Assembly: GCA_019359545.1 (NCBI GenBank)
Contig: JAHHHB010000050.1
Coordinates: 1 to 48,756 of the forward strand
Reading direction: 5' to 3'
Length of the DNA stretch: 48,756 nt
Origin: Desmonostoc geniculatum HA4340-LM1
GTDB taxonomy: Bacteria; Cyanobacteriota; Cyanobacteriia; Cyanobacteriales; Nostocaceae
The notes beneath the pieces are model-generated. The model was not told where the DNA came from and made no database searches. It was given only the letters and a program-made list of their open reading frames with translations. Below, piece by piece: positions 1-8,684 of this stretch. The translations under genes were made by a program, and so were the position numbers. Positions within the stretch are counted from its first letter, which is position 1, and each line of letters begins with the position of its first letter.

Positions 1-490
1 GAATTTGAGCGTTACCACTTGCCAACACTACCCGCCGTGCAATGACTTCTTGTCCATCTTGTAAGCAGAGGCGGAAACGGGAACGCAAATGATGAGGTAA
101 GGGTTCAATACTCTTGACTGCTAAAGGGATAACTTGCTCTTGCAACTGCCAAACTCGAATCACATCCTGACAGAAATCCTCAAATAGCTGTGTTCCTGGC
201 AAATCATAGGGGGGAAATAACTCATCTGAACGAGATTCGGCGAATTTTCGTAAAGCAAACGGGTTGGGGTCTGGATGATGAACTGCCGGAGAACGCAAAT
301 GCGGAATTTCTAAAGCTGCAAATTGCTGTTTCCAGTGACTCATCCACCTACCACTGGGGTCAAATACCGAGAATTTACCCCTGATAGACTGCCGTTTTTG
401 CAGCAGATGGGTAGTCAAGGTAAGAGCATGAGGCCCTGCACCAATAATTGCCAAGTCAATTGTTTCAGGAAGAGCGATCGTAAATTGCAT
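1..490 (-). CDS. FAD/NAD(P)-binding oxidoreductase, C-terminus outside window
   Basis: An open frame reads leftward from ATG at 490 to the window edge, giving 163 residues. Residues 12-23 form a dinucleotide-binding start, a hydrophobic strand followed by GAGPHAL (GxGPxxL), typical of flavoproteins of the lysine/ornithine monooxygenase and pyridine nucleotide-disulfide oxidoreductase type. The visible end, 'RRVVLASGNAQ', resembles the second FAD-contacting strand of that fold (usually ending ATG). The substrate cannot be read from this fragment. A 17-bp Fur/Zur-like dyad lies 24 bp upstream, suggesting metal-responsive control shared with hemB next door. Confidence 0.75.
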   Translation of the reverse strand, partial: MQFTIALPETIDLAIIGAGPHALTLTTHLLQKRQSIRGKFSVFDPSGRWMSHWKQQFAALEIPHLRSPAVHHPDPNPFALRKFAESRSDELFPPYDLPGTQLFEDFCQDVIRVWQLQEQVIPLAVKSIEPLPHHLRSRFRLCLQDGQEVIARRVVLASGNAQI

Positions 491-514
491 TGCTTACGAG
501 ACAATCTGGCTTTT

Positions 515-531
515 ATGATAATAGTTATCAT
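515..531. promoter_or_regulatory. Fur/Zur-like operator
   Basis: Perfect inverted repeat ATGATAA-3 nt-TTATCAT just upstream of the flavoprotein gene start at 490. It resembles Fur-family (Fur/Zur) boxes, which are AT-rich dyads built on TGATAAT. Binding itself is inferred. Confidence 0.55.
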
Positions 532-577
532 TCTATATGCAGAAGATCAGTCCAGCAAGGTGATTCTGAAAATAGGC

Positions 578-647
578 AGAGGGGCAGGGGGCGGGGGGCA
601 GGGGGAAAATTCTTCTCCCTTGCTCCCTGCTCCCTTGCTTCTTCCCC
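578..647. repeat. G-rich/C-rich dispersed repeat between hemB and the flavoprotein gene
   Basis: G-runs separated by CA (GGGGCAGGGGG and similar) are followed by C-rich CTTGCTCCCTGCTCCC units. The two halves can pair into a long imperfect hairpin. Such G-rich spacers are common between genes in Nostoc-type genomes. It sits immediately after the hemB stop and may end that transcript. Confidence 0.5.
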
Positions 648-648
648 A

Positions 649-1683
<1,035 letters not shown>

Positions 1684-1687
1684 TTAA

Positions 1688-1700
1688 AATGATAATCATT
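1688..1700. promoter_or_regulatory. Fur/Zur-like operator upstream of hemB
   Basis: AATGAT-A-ATCATT inverted repeat, extended by a further TAT, matches the core of classical Fur boxes (TGATAATCATTAT). It lies 14 bp before the hemB start codon, where a bound repressor would block transcription. Fur-family control of haem genes is known in Anabaena; which paralogue acts here cannot be told from sequence. Confidence 0.6.
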
Positions 1701-1762
1701 ATTGTAAACCTGTAGTAGACTTACCCGGTATTTACGATTTGCGCGGCTTTTCTGAGGTTTTT

Positions 1763-2605
1763 CTATAATTTGACTCGCAATATTAACAAAATATCTCTAA
1801 CAGGGGCTTTATTTACCTCTAGCTTCTCTATTCTCCCTAATAGTCGTTTTGGAATATACTTGCACTTTTTAACCAGGCGATCGCCATCTTTCCAAAACTC
1901 ATAGTGATACCAAGCTTGGGGATAATCTTTGCCGTGAAGGGTGATGGTTTTCCACTCAATGGAGCCACTACCCAATCCTTTATCCCGTCTAGTTTTACTA
2001 GGGCTATCTTTACTGGGGGGTATTTCTGATTGTCCGCCATTATTACTAGGGCTGTTTTTACTGGGGGGTATCTTGGATTGCTTGACATCTTTACTAGGGT
2101 TATTTTCGATATCCCCCAGTAATGTGTTTTTACTAGGGCTAGGTACAACACCCAGTAACCCCAAAATTTCTATAATTGGGCGCTTCTTGAACTCTGCTTC
2201 TTGAATAACCCCCAGTAAATGTTTGGGAATGTACTTGGTCTTCTTTCTACCTTTTTCCTGCCAATGATAATAAGCCTGGGGGTAGTCTTTTCCGCCCCTA
2301 GTAATGGTGCGCCAATGAATAGTGCCGTTACCCTCACCCCAATTTCTGCGCTTTTTACTAGGGCTATCTTTACTGGGGGATATCTCTATTTGTCCAGGCT
2401 TTTTACTAGGGTTGTCTTTACTGGGGGATATCTCTATTTGTTCAGAGTTTTTACTAGGGCTATTATCAATACCCCCCAGTAAAAGTTCCGATACAGGAGG
2501 CGGATGGTTTCGACAGGAGTTTGAGGACTCAGATATTTCCGGAGCGCAAATTCTGGATAATTCCATAGGACTTGTCAAAAAATACCGTTGCTGTGCCTGT
2601 TTCAC
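1763..2605 (-). CDS. Hypothetical protein with two copies of a KDYPQA(Y/W)YH domain and SPSK linkers
   Basis: Family not recognised. The 280 residues contain a duplicated domain of about 60 aa at 91-150 and 212-277. Each copy has the pattern GxGxIxWxTIT..GKDYPQA(Y/W)YH..., then KYIPKxLLG and a short helix. Before each copy is a low-complexity linker of repeated PSKDxPSK units. The linkers are encoded by a palindromic DNA repeat (TTTTACTAGGG / CCCCCAGTAAA), so they probably arose by spread of a DNA element. The start overlaps the end of dnaB by 77 nt if GTG 2605 is used, or 38 nt if ATG 2566 is used; neither has a clear ribosome binding site. The basic, aromatic repeat could bind nucleic acid, but that is a guess. 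Confidence 0.7.
   Translation of the reverse strand: MKQAQQRYFLTSPMELSRICAPEISESSNSCRNHPPPVSELLLGGIDNSPSKNSEQIEISPSKDNPSKKPGQIEISPSKDSPSKKRRNWGEGNGTIHWRTITRGGKDYPQAYYHWQEKGRKKTKYIPKHLLGVIQEAEFKKRPIIEILGLLGVVPSPSKNTLLGDIENNPSKDVKQSKIPPSKNSPSNNGGQSEIPPSKDSPSKTRRDKGLGSGSIEWKTITLHGKDYPQAWYHYEFWKDGDRLVKKCKYIPKRLLGRIEKLEVNKAPVRDILLILRVKL
1993..2483. repeat. Cluster of palindromic TTTTACTAGGG / CCCCCAGTAAA repeats inside a gene
   Basis: At least twelve half-units occur here. Some are direct pairs (TTTTACTAGGG-CTATC-TTTACTGGGGG at 1993, 2353 and 2401). Others are inverted pairs forming a palindrome (2090-2122 and 2455-2483). The same palindrome occurs in a different reading frame inside holA at 34840-34876. 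This is behaviour expected of a small dispersed repeat that tolerates insertion in coding DNA. Confidence 0.75.
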
Positions 2606-3884
2606 CGTGCCGTGCTTTAGCCATGATTAGCTCTAATATTCCTTGGTCTGTAGTGTCTGGGTTGTAGTACTCATCCCGGTAAGCAAGAATAATATTGTCT
2701 GCCACCATTTCTAAAATTCCCGATTGGCTAAGGTCGCTCATCATTGGGCGCTTATTCTGTCTGCCGTCAACTCCCCTAGAGATTTGCGACAGTGCTAACA
2801 CGGGTACATCAAGTTCCCCTGCCATTTTGTAAAGTCCTCTGGCTACATCTCCTAGTTCATAGCTGCGGTTTCCCCCAGAGTCCTCTGCCATCATTTGCAG
2901 GTAATCAACTACAACTAACCCCAGTTTTCCCTCTTTGGCCTTAATTTGACGGCATTCTGACGCAATTTGTGAAACGGTGATGCCCCTTGAGTCATTCATG
3001 TACAGCGGTAATTCTGAAGCAACACCGATGATTTTGGCAATGCTTGTAAATTCCCAGTCTGCTAGGGGTTTATTACCTGAGCGATGTCTGCGGATGCGAT
3101 CGCTTTTTAGTGGCGTTAACTCTAGATGCTTATAGGCGTTGGTAATACTAATTAAGCTCCACAGCCTATACTCCAATTGTTTCTTTGTCATCTCCAAGGA
3201 GAAGATGACCACAGGTAGATTGTGGAGTAGTATCATTTGGAGAGACAAAAACAAGGCGATCTGGGACTTTCCCATTGATGGCCTACCCGCAACTATGGTG
3301 AGTGTGCCGCTTTCAAATCCCACCATCAAATTATCGAGTTCATGAAGTCCTGTAGGGTAAATGGGGTTTCCTGAATTTAAATCCTCGTAAGCAGCAACGT
3401 TAATCGTGCTGTTATGTTCAGTGTTTGAAAATAGGGTTTGATTAGATAATTGGAACACTTTCTGTTCTGATTGGTCAAGGATTTGTGATAACTCAGTTTC
3501 TGTCTCGTAACCCAGATGTACAATTTCATTTCCAGCCTTGATTAACTGTCTACGCACGAATTTGTCCATTACCAACTCGGCTAAGGTGTCGATGTTGACA
3601 GCTGACACTGTGCGGTCTACCAGAGTTGCTAATTTATTTCTCCCGCCGATAAGAACAAGTAAATCGTGGTCAGCCAACCAACTGGTAACTGCAAGCAAGT
3701 CTGTGGGTTTACCTTGACTGTGGAGCCGGGAAGCTGCTTGATAGATATCTTTATGGGCGCTAATGTAAAAGGCTTCGGGAACAAGGACTTCGCTCACCCT
3801 ATCGATTGCTTCTGGATCAAGCATAATTCCGCCTAAAATCGCCTCTTCCGCTTCGATATTTTGGGGTGGCAGTTTATCAATCAT
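2529..3884 (-). CDS. dnaB: Replicative DNA helicase DnaB
   Basis: Hexameric 5'-3' helicase that unwinds DNA at the replication fork. The 451 aa begin with the usual PPQNIEAEEAILGGIMLD N-terminal domain, then a linker and a RecA-like ATPase. Walker A is GRPSMGKS at 200-207; Walker B is LVVVDYLQMM with D327. A late motif, SDLSQSGILEMVADNIILAYR, corresponds to the usual SDLRESG...DAD segment with several changes. No intein is present. Its ATG overlaps the stop of the upstream winged-helix gene by 4 nt, indicating translational coupling. Since the rest of a replisome is encoded further right, this is probably the element's own helicase rather than the chromosomal one. Confidence 0.95.
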   Translation of the reverse strand: MIDKLPPQNIEAEEAILGGIMLDPEAIDRVSEVLVPEAFYISAHKDIYQAASRLHSQGKPTDLLAVTSWLADHDLLVLIGGRNKLATLVDRTVSAVNIDTLAELVMDKFVRRQLIKAGNEIVHLGYETETELSQILDQSEQKVFQLSNQTLFSNTEHNSTINVAAYEDLNSGNPIYPTGLHELDNLMVGFESGTLTIVAGRPSMGKSQIALFLSLQMILLHNLPVVIFSLEMTKKQLEYRLWSLISITNAYKHLELTPLKSDRIRRHRSGNKPLADWEFTSIAKIIGVASELPLYMNDSRGITVSQIASECRQIKAKEGKLGLVVVDYLQMMAEDSGGNRSYELGDVARGLYKMAGELDVPVLALSQISRGVDGRQNKRPMMSDLSQSGILEMVADNIILAYRDEYYNPDTTDQGILELIMAKARHGETGTATVFFDKSYGIIQNLRSGNI

Positions 3885-4681
3885 GTCGCACCTCCAGTAT
3901 TATCAGCGAGATTTTGGCTTTGCGACTCTTCCCAAGCTCTTTGAGCCTGTCGCTGCCGTTCTTCAAGTTCTCGACGGAATTGTAAGAGAGCATTTTTTGT
4001 TTCAGTTTTTTTGGCTTGTACCTCAATTGATGCCAGATATTTTTCGTAATAAACCTCCCAGCGATTCCTTCCAGCTTTGTTCTTGTGAGCTAACCAAGCC
4101 TCAATGTCATTCACTGGCTGGCTAAGATTTTTGGTTTTTTCCTCACAAAATTCCAAAAAATTCGCTCGCTCCTCTTCCGAGAGAGTCTTAATAAAGTCTG
4201 AATAAGTCTTATAAGTCTTAGGACTTGAAGATTGGCTCTGGGTAGGGCTTTTGGAACTCGGTTGTTGCGTAGCGATCGCGCTTGTTGCGTCATGATCACG
4301 CTTGTTGCGTAGCGATCGCGCTTGTTGCGGTGAGGCAACACTGTTGTCTGTAGGCAACACTGTTGTCTCATCGCAACAATGAAGCCCCCCAGCTAAAATT
4401 TTGACTTGGACTTTCAATAGTTCAAGGTCAATGAATCCCTTGTCATCTAAGGCTTTGAGAGCGCGGCTAACTGTAGAGCGATGTACTTCTTTATTCTCTG
4501 TTGACAGTTGCCTAGCTATCCCGGAAACAGACAACTCAACCCCGTCGCCATAAGGATCGAGAGTGCGAATATAGTACAGCACATCTTTTTGTGCTGGCGT
4601 TAATTCTCGGCAGGCTTTCAGCCATTCCTCGTGCTGGAGTGGGTAAAACTTACCTTGAATTTTTGAACTGTTCTGTGTCAT
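3881..4681 (-). CDS. Winged-helix replication protein, possible helicase loader
   Basis: ATG 4681 was chosen because AAGGTGA precedes it at correct spacing; a longer frame to 4771 starts with a hydrophobic stretch and lacks a site. The resulting 266 aa have an N-terminal winged helix (about residues 20-95: 'LTPAQKDVLYYIRTLDP', 'SVSGIARQLS', 'HRSTVSRALKALDDKGFIDLE'). A low-complexity linker follows, then a C-terminal helical domain with a conserved WL...W..YYEKYLAS pattern. This architecture, and coupling to dnaB by a 4-nt overlap, suggests an initiator or DnaD-like helicase-loading protein. That role is inferred from context. The linker is encoded by three tandem 20-bp HIP1-containing repeats. 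Confidence 0.75.
   Translation of the reverse strand: MTQNSSKIQGKFYPLQHEEWLKACRELTPAQKDVLYYIRTLDPYGDGVELSVSGIARQLSTENKEVHRSTVSRALKALDDKGFIDLELLKVQVKILAGGLHCCDETTVLPTDNSVASPQQARSLRNKRDHDATSAIATQQPSSKSPTQSQSSSPKTYKTYSDFIKTLSEEERANFLEFCEEKTKNLSQPVNDIEAWLAHKNKAGRNRWEVYYEKYLASIEVQAKKTETKNALLQFRRELEERQRQAQRAWEESQSQNLADNTGGAT
4264..4323. repeat. Three tandem 20-bp repeats carrying HIP1 cores
   Basis: Units at 4264, 4284 and 4304 read GTTGCGTAGCGATCGCGCTT, with the middle copy changed to a TGATCA core. Because 20 is not a multiple of 3, each copy is read in a different frame in the overlapping gene. A second pair of units (GCAACACTGTTGTCT) follows at about 4335-4370. Confidence 0.85.
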
Positions 4682-5052
4682 AATCACCTTAATAAGCAAA
4701 AAAAATTCCCAGCCCCTGTCCCCCCAGACAAGGGCTAACTTTTTAAATACCAGCCATTTGACACACAGCAATAGAGAGCAAAGCGATTAGCAACTTCAGG
4801 CGTTACTTGATGTATGCCGAAATTCTCTTAACTTGCGCCCTCAAAAGTGTCGCCAAAGCAAGTATTAGGCGAAGTTCTGCTCTACTGAAGAAAAGCTGAT
4901 CTTATGTTTTCAGTCAGAACTGCTGTTGGCTTAATTTGAAAAGAGTAAGTCCCTTGTTATCATTGAATTATCCATAACTTTAAAAATCCTAATAGAGTTC
5001 TCTCTAAATATCGCATACTATATCAACTAACTAATCCTATAATTAGCTAGCA
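4682..5052. promoter_or_regulatory. Divergent intergenic region with operator-like dyad at 5027-5050
   Basis: This spacer separates the divergent helicase-loader and HTH genes and must hold both promoters. CTAACTAAT (5027-5035) and ATTAGCTAG (5042-5050) form an 8/9 inverted repeat ending 2 bp before the ATG of the HTH gene, consistent with autorepression. Nothing else was recognised. Confidence 0.4.
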
Positions 5053-5427
5053 ATGCAAAATTTTGTAACAGAGGAAACTTCTCTTTACCAGCAACTATTT
5101 GACGAAATGTTCGATAGATACAACCTTTCGGCAAAGGTTGTAGCCAAGCAAGCTGGAGTTTCAGAGGTGTTAATTTCCAGATTTCGTAAGGGAAAGGCTG
5201 ATTTGGGAACTAGAAAGTTTCTAGCATTATTAGGGGCTGTTCCTATAGAAGCACGGGAGTGGTATTTGTCTCAGCTGCTTGGGGCAAAGCCAGGTGTAAG
5301 CCTGCAAAAGCTTGTATCTGCTGCCTCTGCTGTAGAAAGAGTTGAAATCATCAATTTAATTGCCCATTCTTTCCTAGAAGAGCGAAAAACTACTGGGACA
5401 GGTGAATTGATATCATCAGCAGTATGA
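5053..5427 (+). CDS. HTH transcriptional regulator, lambda-repressor-like
   Basis: 124 aa. A helix-turn-helix is visible at about residues 22-55: 'SAKVVAKQAGVSEVLISRFRKGKADLGTRKFLALLGAV', the XRE/cro fold. The remainder is helical and ends in a polar tail. It is transcribed away from the dnaB block, with an imperfect dyad touching its start codon, so it may control both directions and thus replication of the element. The role is inferred from position. Confidence 0.7.
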   Translation: MQNFVTEETSLYQQLFDEMFDRYNLSAKVVAKQAGVSEVLISRFRKGKADLGTRKFLALLGAVPIEAREWYLSQLLGAKPGVSLQKLVSAASAVERVEIINLIAHSFLEERKTTGTGELISSAV

Positions 5428-6470
5428 TCCATAGCAATCCCATGATATGAGTGAACATAAGGGATATTATGTGGACTTGTTGCTTGCTTACATCCAATTT
5501 TAAAGCGATGTGATTGGATAATCTCCATGTTCGTCAGTCCAAAATACTTGCATCGTAAGGATTTTGTGTGGAGATAGTCAAGTGCTTTGAGGTATAAACT
5601 CATGATGATCTACTAATCAACGAATTGCACAACTTTATTTAAGTTGGTAATTGCTGTATCCCTGATAACTTTGTGAAAATTTTAGAGATGCTCAGTTGGA
5701 AGTGCAGTCTGGGGTCTGGCAAGCCTGGTATATCCTAATCTACTTTACCCTTTGAGAAGCCGTCCTCTGGGTATTTACGGATACGATACATCAACATAAC
5801 GCCTTTTTTGTATGTAAGAATATTTACCCGTACTTGGTTGAGAGTATGGATGCTGTGACTTAGGCGATCGCTCTTTTTGCCCTAAAAACCTCTTCGTTGT
5901 AGTTGTCAAATAATTTATATTGCCGATATCAAGGTCTTTCTTAATACTTGATAGATTCGTTTAGTTGACTTTTTGATTTTGCAATGATGGTGTTTTGTTC
6001 ATCTACTGAGTATTATAAATCTCACAGAAAACCACTAAGAGGGCTACAACAGCTTTAGTTCTCAAACTGGACTTACTCCATACAAATGTACTAACAACCG
6101 GAAAACGCAAAATCTTCCGTGTGCGACTCCAGGGGATGAGCCTAAAAATGCAACTTATGTCTGCAAAGTGGAATTGAGAAAAAACGTGGTGTAGAGGTTT
6201 TGGTATATAGAATTTGCAATTTGATGTAAGGACAGAATTGTATCAAAATACGTATTTTTTTACATCAAATGATACTTATGAGTTGGGGAATGAAGTGTGA
6301 AACTGGGAAAGAATCAGTAAATATTTTGGCACAAGTAGAGTTTGGTGGAGTTAAAGAGAAGTTTATGTGAATAAACGGTAGATTATGCAGTTTACTTACC
6401 TCTATCTCCACTTTATTCATTGACTGAGTTGATTTCATTAAATATGGCTAAAAAAAGGAATAATGAACAC
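5428..6470. other. 1-kb non-coding region
   Basis: No convincing gene on either strand. It contains one HIP1 site near 5865 and, at 6220-6274, a nested set of AT-rich dyads listed separately. It precedes the ParA-like operon and must contain its promoter. The length, AT content and dyads would suit an origin or control region, but no iteron array or DnaA boxes were identified. Confidence 0.4.
6220..6274. promoter_or_regulatory. Nested AT-rich dyad symmetries
   Basis: TTTGATGTAA (6220-6229) pairs perfectly with TTACATCAAA (6260-6269). Between them lies a 14-bp palindrome, AAAATACGTATTTT (6245-6258). GTATCA and TGATAC add an interleaved pair (6239-6274). It is about 200 bp upstream of the first ParA-like gene. 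It could be an operator, centromere or origin element. Confidence 0.35.
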
Positions 6471-7229
6471 ATGACAGAGAATACGACTCAGCAAATAGGA
6501 CGGGTAGTAATTATTACTGGAGATAAGGGAGGTGTGGGCAAATCCACATTTGCTAGGGGATTACTTCAGCTGTATATCAACAAAAAGTTGAAGTATTTGG
6601 CTTACGACTCGGATCATCGCAATGCTCAATTGTACAGACACTATAATTCAGTGAAACCTGGAGTAAAGCTGCTTGATATTTTTACTAGGGGTGGTGCCGA
6701 TGACTTGTTGGTAGACTTGGAGAGCGAACATCCCCCACTTGCATTGGTTGACTTACCAGCTCAGTCCGGCGTGTTTTTTGAAGAATTCGAGAAGGACTTG
6801 GGTGTTTTTGATGCAGTTAAAGAATTGGGCTACAGAGTCACTATGGTAAACGTGTTGTCCAGGGTGAAAGACTCAGTGAATATCTTGCGTGTCCTTCATG
6901 AGTACTGTGGCGATCGCGTGGATTATGTGGTTGTGAAGAATCTGTTTCATGGAGAAGCCGATAAGTTTGAGCGTTATCAAGACTCGGAGACTCGTACCAA
7001 ACTTTTGTCAACTGGGGCTGTGGAAATTCTAATGCCAGACTTGTTTTTCAAACCTTATGATTATATTGATGAAAAGAACTTGCCTTTTAGCGCAGTTTTA
7101 GAAAGCAAAGAAGCCAACATTGTCGTTAAATCTCGTGTTTCAGCTTGGCTTAAGGAATTTGAGCAAAACGTGTTGGTTGCTGCTTGGTTGTTGGGGTTAG
7201 AAAATGCAGCAACAAGTCAAGCCGCTTAA
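6471..7229 (+). CDS. ParA/MinD-like P-loop ATPase 1
   Basis: ATG 6471 is preferred over upstream TTG 6420 because AAAGGA lies before it and the homologous region begins shortly after; it gives 252 aa. The deviant Walker A GDKGGVGKS (residues 17-25) has the signature lysine of the ParA/MinD/SIMIBI class, and 'LALVDLPAQSG' is the switch region. It overlaps the next gene by 26 nt. The pair plus the following membrane-anchored protein form an operon. It may position DNA or a conjugation complex; it is not the element's only ParA, since a ParAB pair lies at 27440-29441. Confidence 0.7.
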   Translation: MTENTTQQIGRVVIITGDKGGVGKSTFARGLLQLYINKKLKYLAYDSDHRNAQLYRHYNSVKPGVKLLDIFTRGGADDLLVDLESEHPPLALVDLPAQSGVFFEEFEKDLGVFDAVKELGYRVTMVNVLSRVKDSVNILRVLHEYCGDRVDYVVVKNLFHGEADKFERYQDSETRTKLLSTGAVEILMPDLFFKPYDYIDEKNLPFSAVLESKEANIVVKSRVSAWLKEFEQNVLVAAWLLGLENAATSQAA

Positions 7230-8007
7230 TCAAAATCCTCTGGAGATTCTCCTTACTCCCAAGCGACTGGTGATGACAGTTGGTGATGCTAGAGTAGGCA
7301 AGTCCACGACAGCACGTTTGTTGGTAGAGTTTTACCTAGATTCTAAACTAAAGTTACGAACTTACTACACTGGTAATCGCAATAAGTTGTATGCCTATGA
7401 ACTACTGTTACCTGTGGGTAAACTACCATTGACACGAGATGGTGCAGACCAATTGCTCATCGACTTAGAGTGCTTTTCTGATGTTCAAGTAGCTCTTAGT
7501 GACTTGCCAGGGCAGAATTTTGAACAGTTCAAACAATTTGTAGAAGAAGTGTTGCTGTGGGATGCAATTGCTAGTTTGGGTTATCGCATTACCTTTGTTT
7601 ATCCAATTTCTCATCGTAGAGATTGTGTCGAGTACTTGCAAGAACTTTTTGATTACTGTGGTGATCAAGCAGACTACATTATAATCAAGAATTTGCACTT
7701 TGGCGATGAGTTCCCCTACTACGATGGCTCTGATATCCAAAAGAGCATTCAAAAGAATGGTGGTGAGGAATTGTATTTAGGAGAGTTATGGAAGTGTACT
7801 TATGAATTAGTAGAATCTATAAGTTTGCCCTATAGTCAAGCCATGCATAACCCAAATATAGATTTAATGAATCGCTCTCGTATTTTCAACTGGATGGAAG
7901 AGTTTAGCCAGCAAATCAAGAATAATAAAATTATATCTGACTTATTAGCTTTTACCCAAAATACATCATTAGTTAATTTTCAAACCCAGGAGAATTTAGA
8001 TTTTTAA
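7204..8007 (+). CDS. ParA/MinD-like P-loop protein 2, divergent paralogue
   Basis: 267 aa, collinear with the preceding gene: 'GDARVGKSTTARLLVEFYLDSKLKLR', 'DQLLIDLE', 'ALSDLPGQNFEQF', 'LFDYCGDQADYIIIKNLHFGDE'. It is a tandem duplicate. The Walker A has lost the signature lysine (GDARVGKST against GDKGGVGKST), while the catalytic GKST remains. That predicts altered dimer-dependent ATP hydrolysis. It could work as a heterodimer with protein 1. The reading frame starts inside the end of gene 1. Confidence 0.65.
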   Translation: MQQQVKPLNQNPLEILLTPKRLVMTVGDARVGKSTTARLLVEFYLDSKLKLRTYYTGNRNKLYAYELLLPVGKLPLTRDGADQLLIDLECFSDVQVALSDLPGQNFEQFKQFVEEVLLWDAIASLGYRITFVYPISHRRDCVEYLQELFDYCGDQADYIIIKNLHFGDEFPYYDGSDIQKSIQKNGGEELYLGELWKCTYELVESISLPYSQAMHNPNIDLMNRSRIFNWMEEFSQQIKNNKIISDLLAFTQNTSLVNFQTQENLDF

Positions 8008-8030
8008 TCATTGATTAATTTAAGACTTTT

Positions 8031-8672
8031 ATGAGTAGTAATAATTCTGTAGAAAGCTCTTTAGATACAGCTTTAGAGGGACGTTCTGACCGTTTTAAGC
8101 AGAAAGTTCTTGATGTAGTTCGGCGTTCTGGTATCAATCCCAAAGACCCATTGTTTTTGGTGTTGAGTTCCTTGGGTAAGTTTGAGGTACTAATGGAAGA
8201 TATTCCAGGTAAACTTGATACCGTAGTGGAGGGTTGGACGACCGAAATAGATGAGAAGCTCGATAAGGCATCAAGTGTAGCTATTGTTCAACAGAAAAGC
8301 GCTATTGCTAAAGCTGCTTCAGCTTTGTTGAAGAAGGTGGAGCAACAAAAATCAAAAGTAGTCTTTAGTTCTATGCTACCCGCTGCCTTAGTTGTATCTG
8401 GTATTTTTGGTGTGGGTATCCTAGTTGGTAATATGATTCCTGCTTGGAAAGGAGGTGGTTTGACTGAGCCAATTCGCCTTACCTTTGAAGAGAAAGAAGC
8501 TTTGACTTGGGCTAAATCAAAAGATGGACGGTTTGCCCGTCAGCTTGTGAAATGGAATGATTTTGAATTGAGTGTATGTCGTAAAGAAGCAGAACGCCTT
8601 AAGGGTAGATGTGCCCTGTGGGTTGTGCCTTTTGATCAGCGTTCTGCATACCAGCAGCAGTTAAATAAGTAG
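8031..8672 (+). CDS. Membrane-anchored protein of the ParA-like operon
   Basis: 213 aa of unrecognised family. Residues 60-110 are helical and probably coiled; one transmembrane segment spans about 115-138 ('MLPAALVVSGIFGVGILVGNMI'). The C-terminal 70 residues hold two cysteines and are probably compact ('ALTWAKSKDGRFARQLVKWNDFELSVCRK'). It follows the second ATPase by 23 bp. A plausible job is anchoring the ATPases to the membrane; no activity can be assigned. Confidence 0.6.
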   Translation: MSSNNSVESSLDTALEGRSDRFKQKVLDVVRRSGINPKDPLFLVLSSLGKFEVLMEDIPGKLDTVVEGWTTEIDEKLDKASSVAIVQQKSAIAKAASALLKKVEQQKSKVVFSSMLPAALVVSGIFGVGILVGNMIPAWKGGGLTEPIRLTFEEKEALTWAKSKDGRFARQLVKWNDFELSVCRKEAERLKGRCALWVVPFDQRSAYQQQLNK

Positions 8673-8684
8673 GTTTTTAACTTT

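Noticed and set aside
4682..4771. N-terminal extension of the helicase-loader candidate, with a hydrophobic stretch
   Set aside because: No ribosome binding site at 4771, whereas ATG 4681 has AAGGTGA. The hydrophobic text is probably translated leader DNA.
5271..5603. 110-codon minus-strand frame after the HTH gene
   Set aside because: Its second half is antisense to the HTH gene, no ribosome binding site is seen and the composition is unconvincing. The unique part (5430-5603) could be a relic but cannot be supported.
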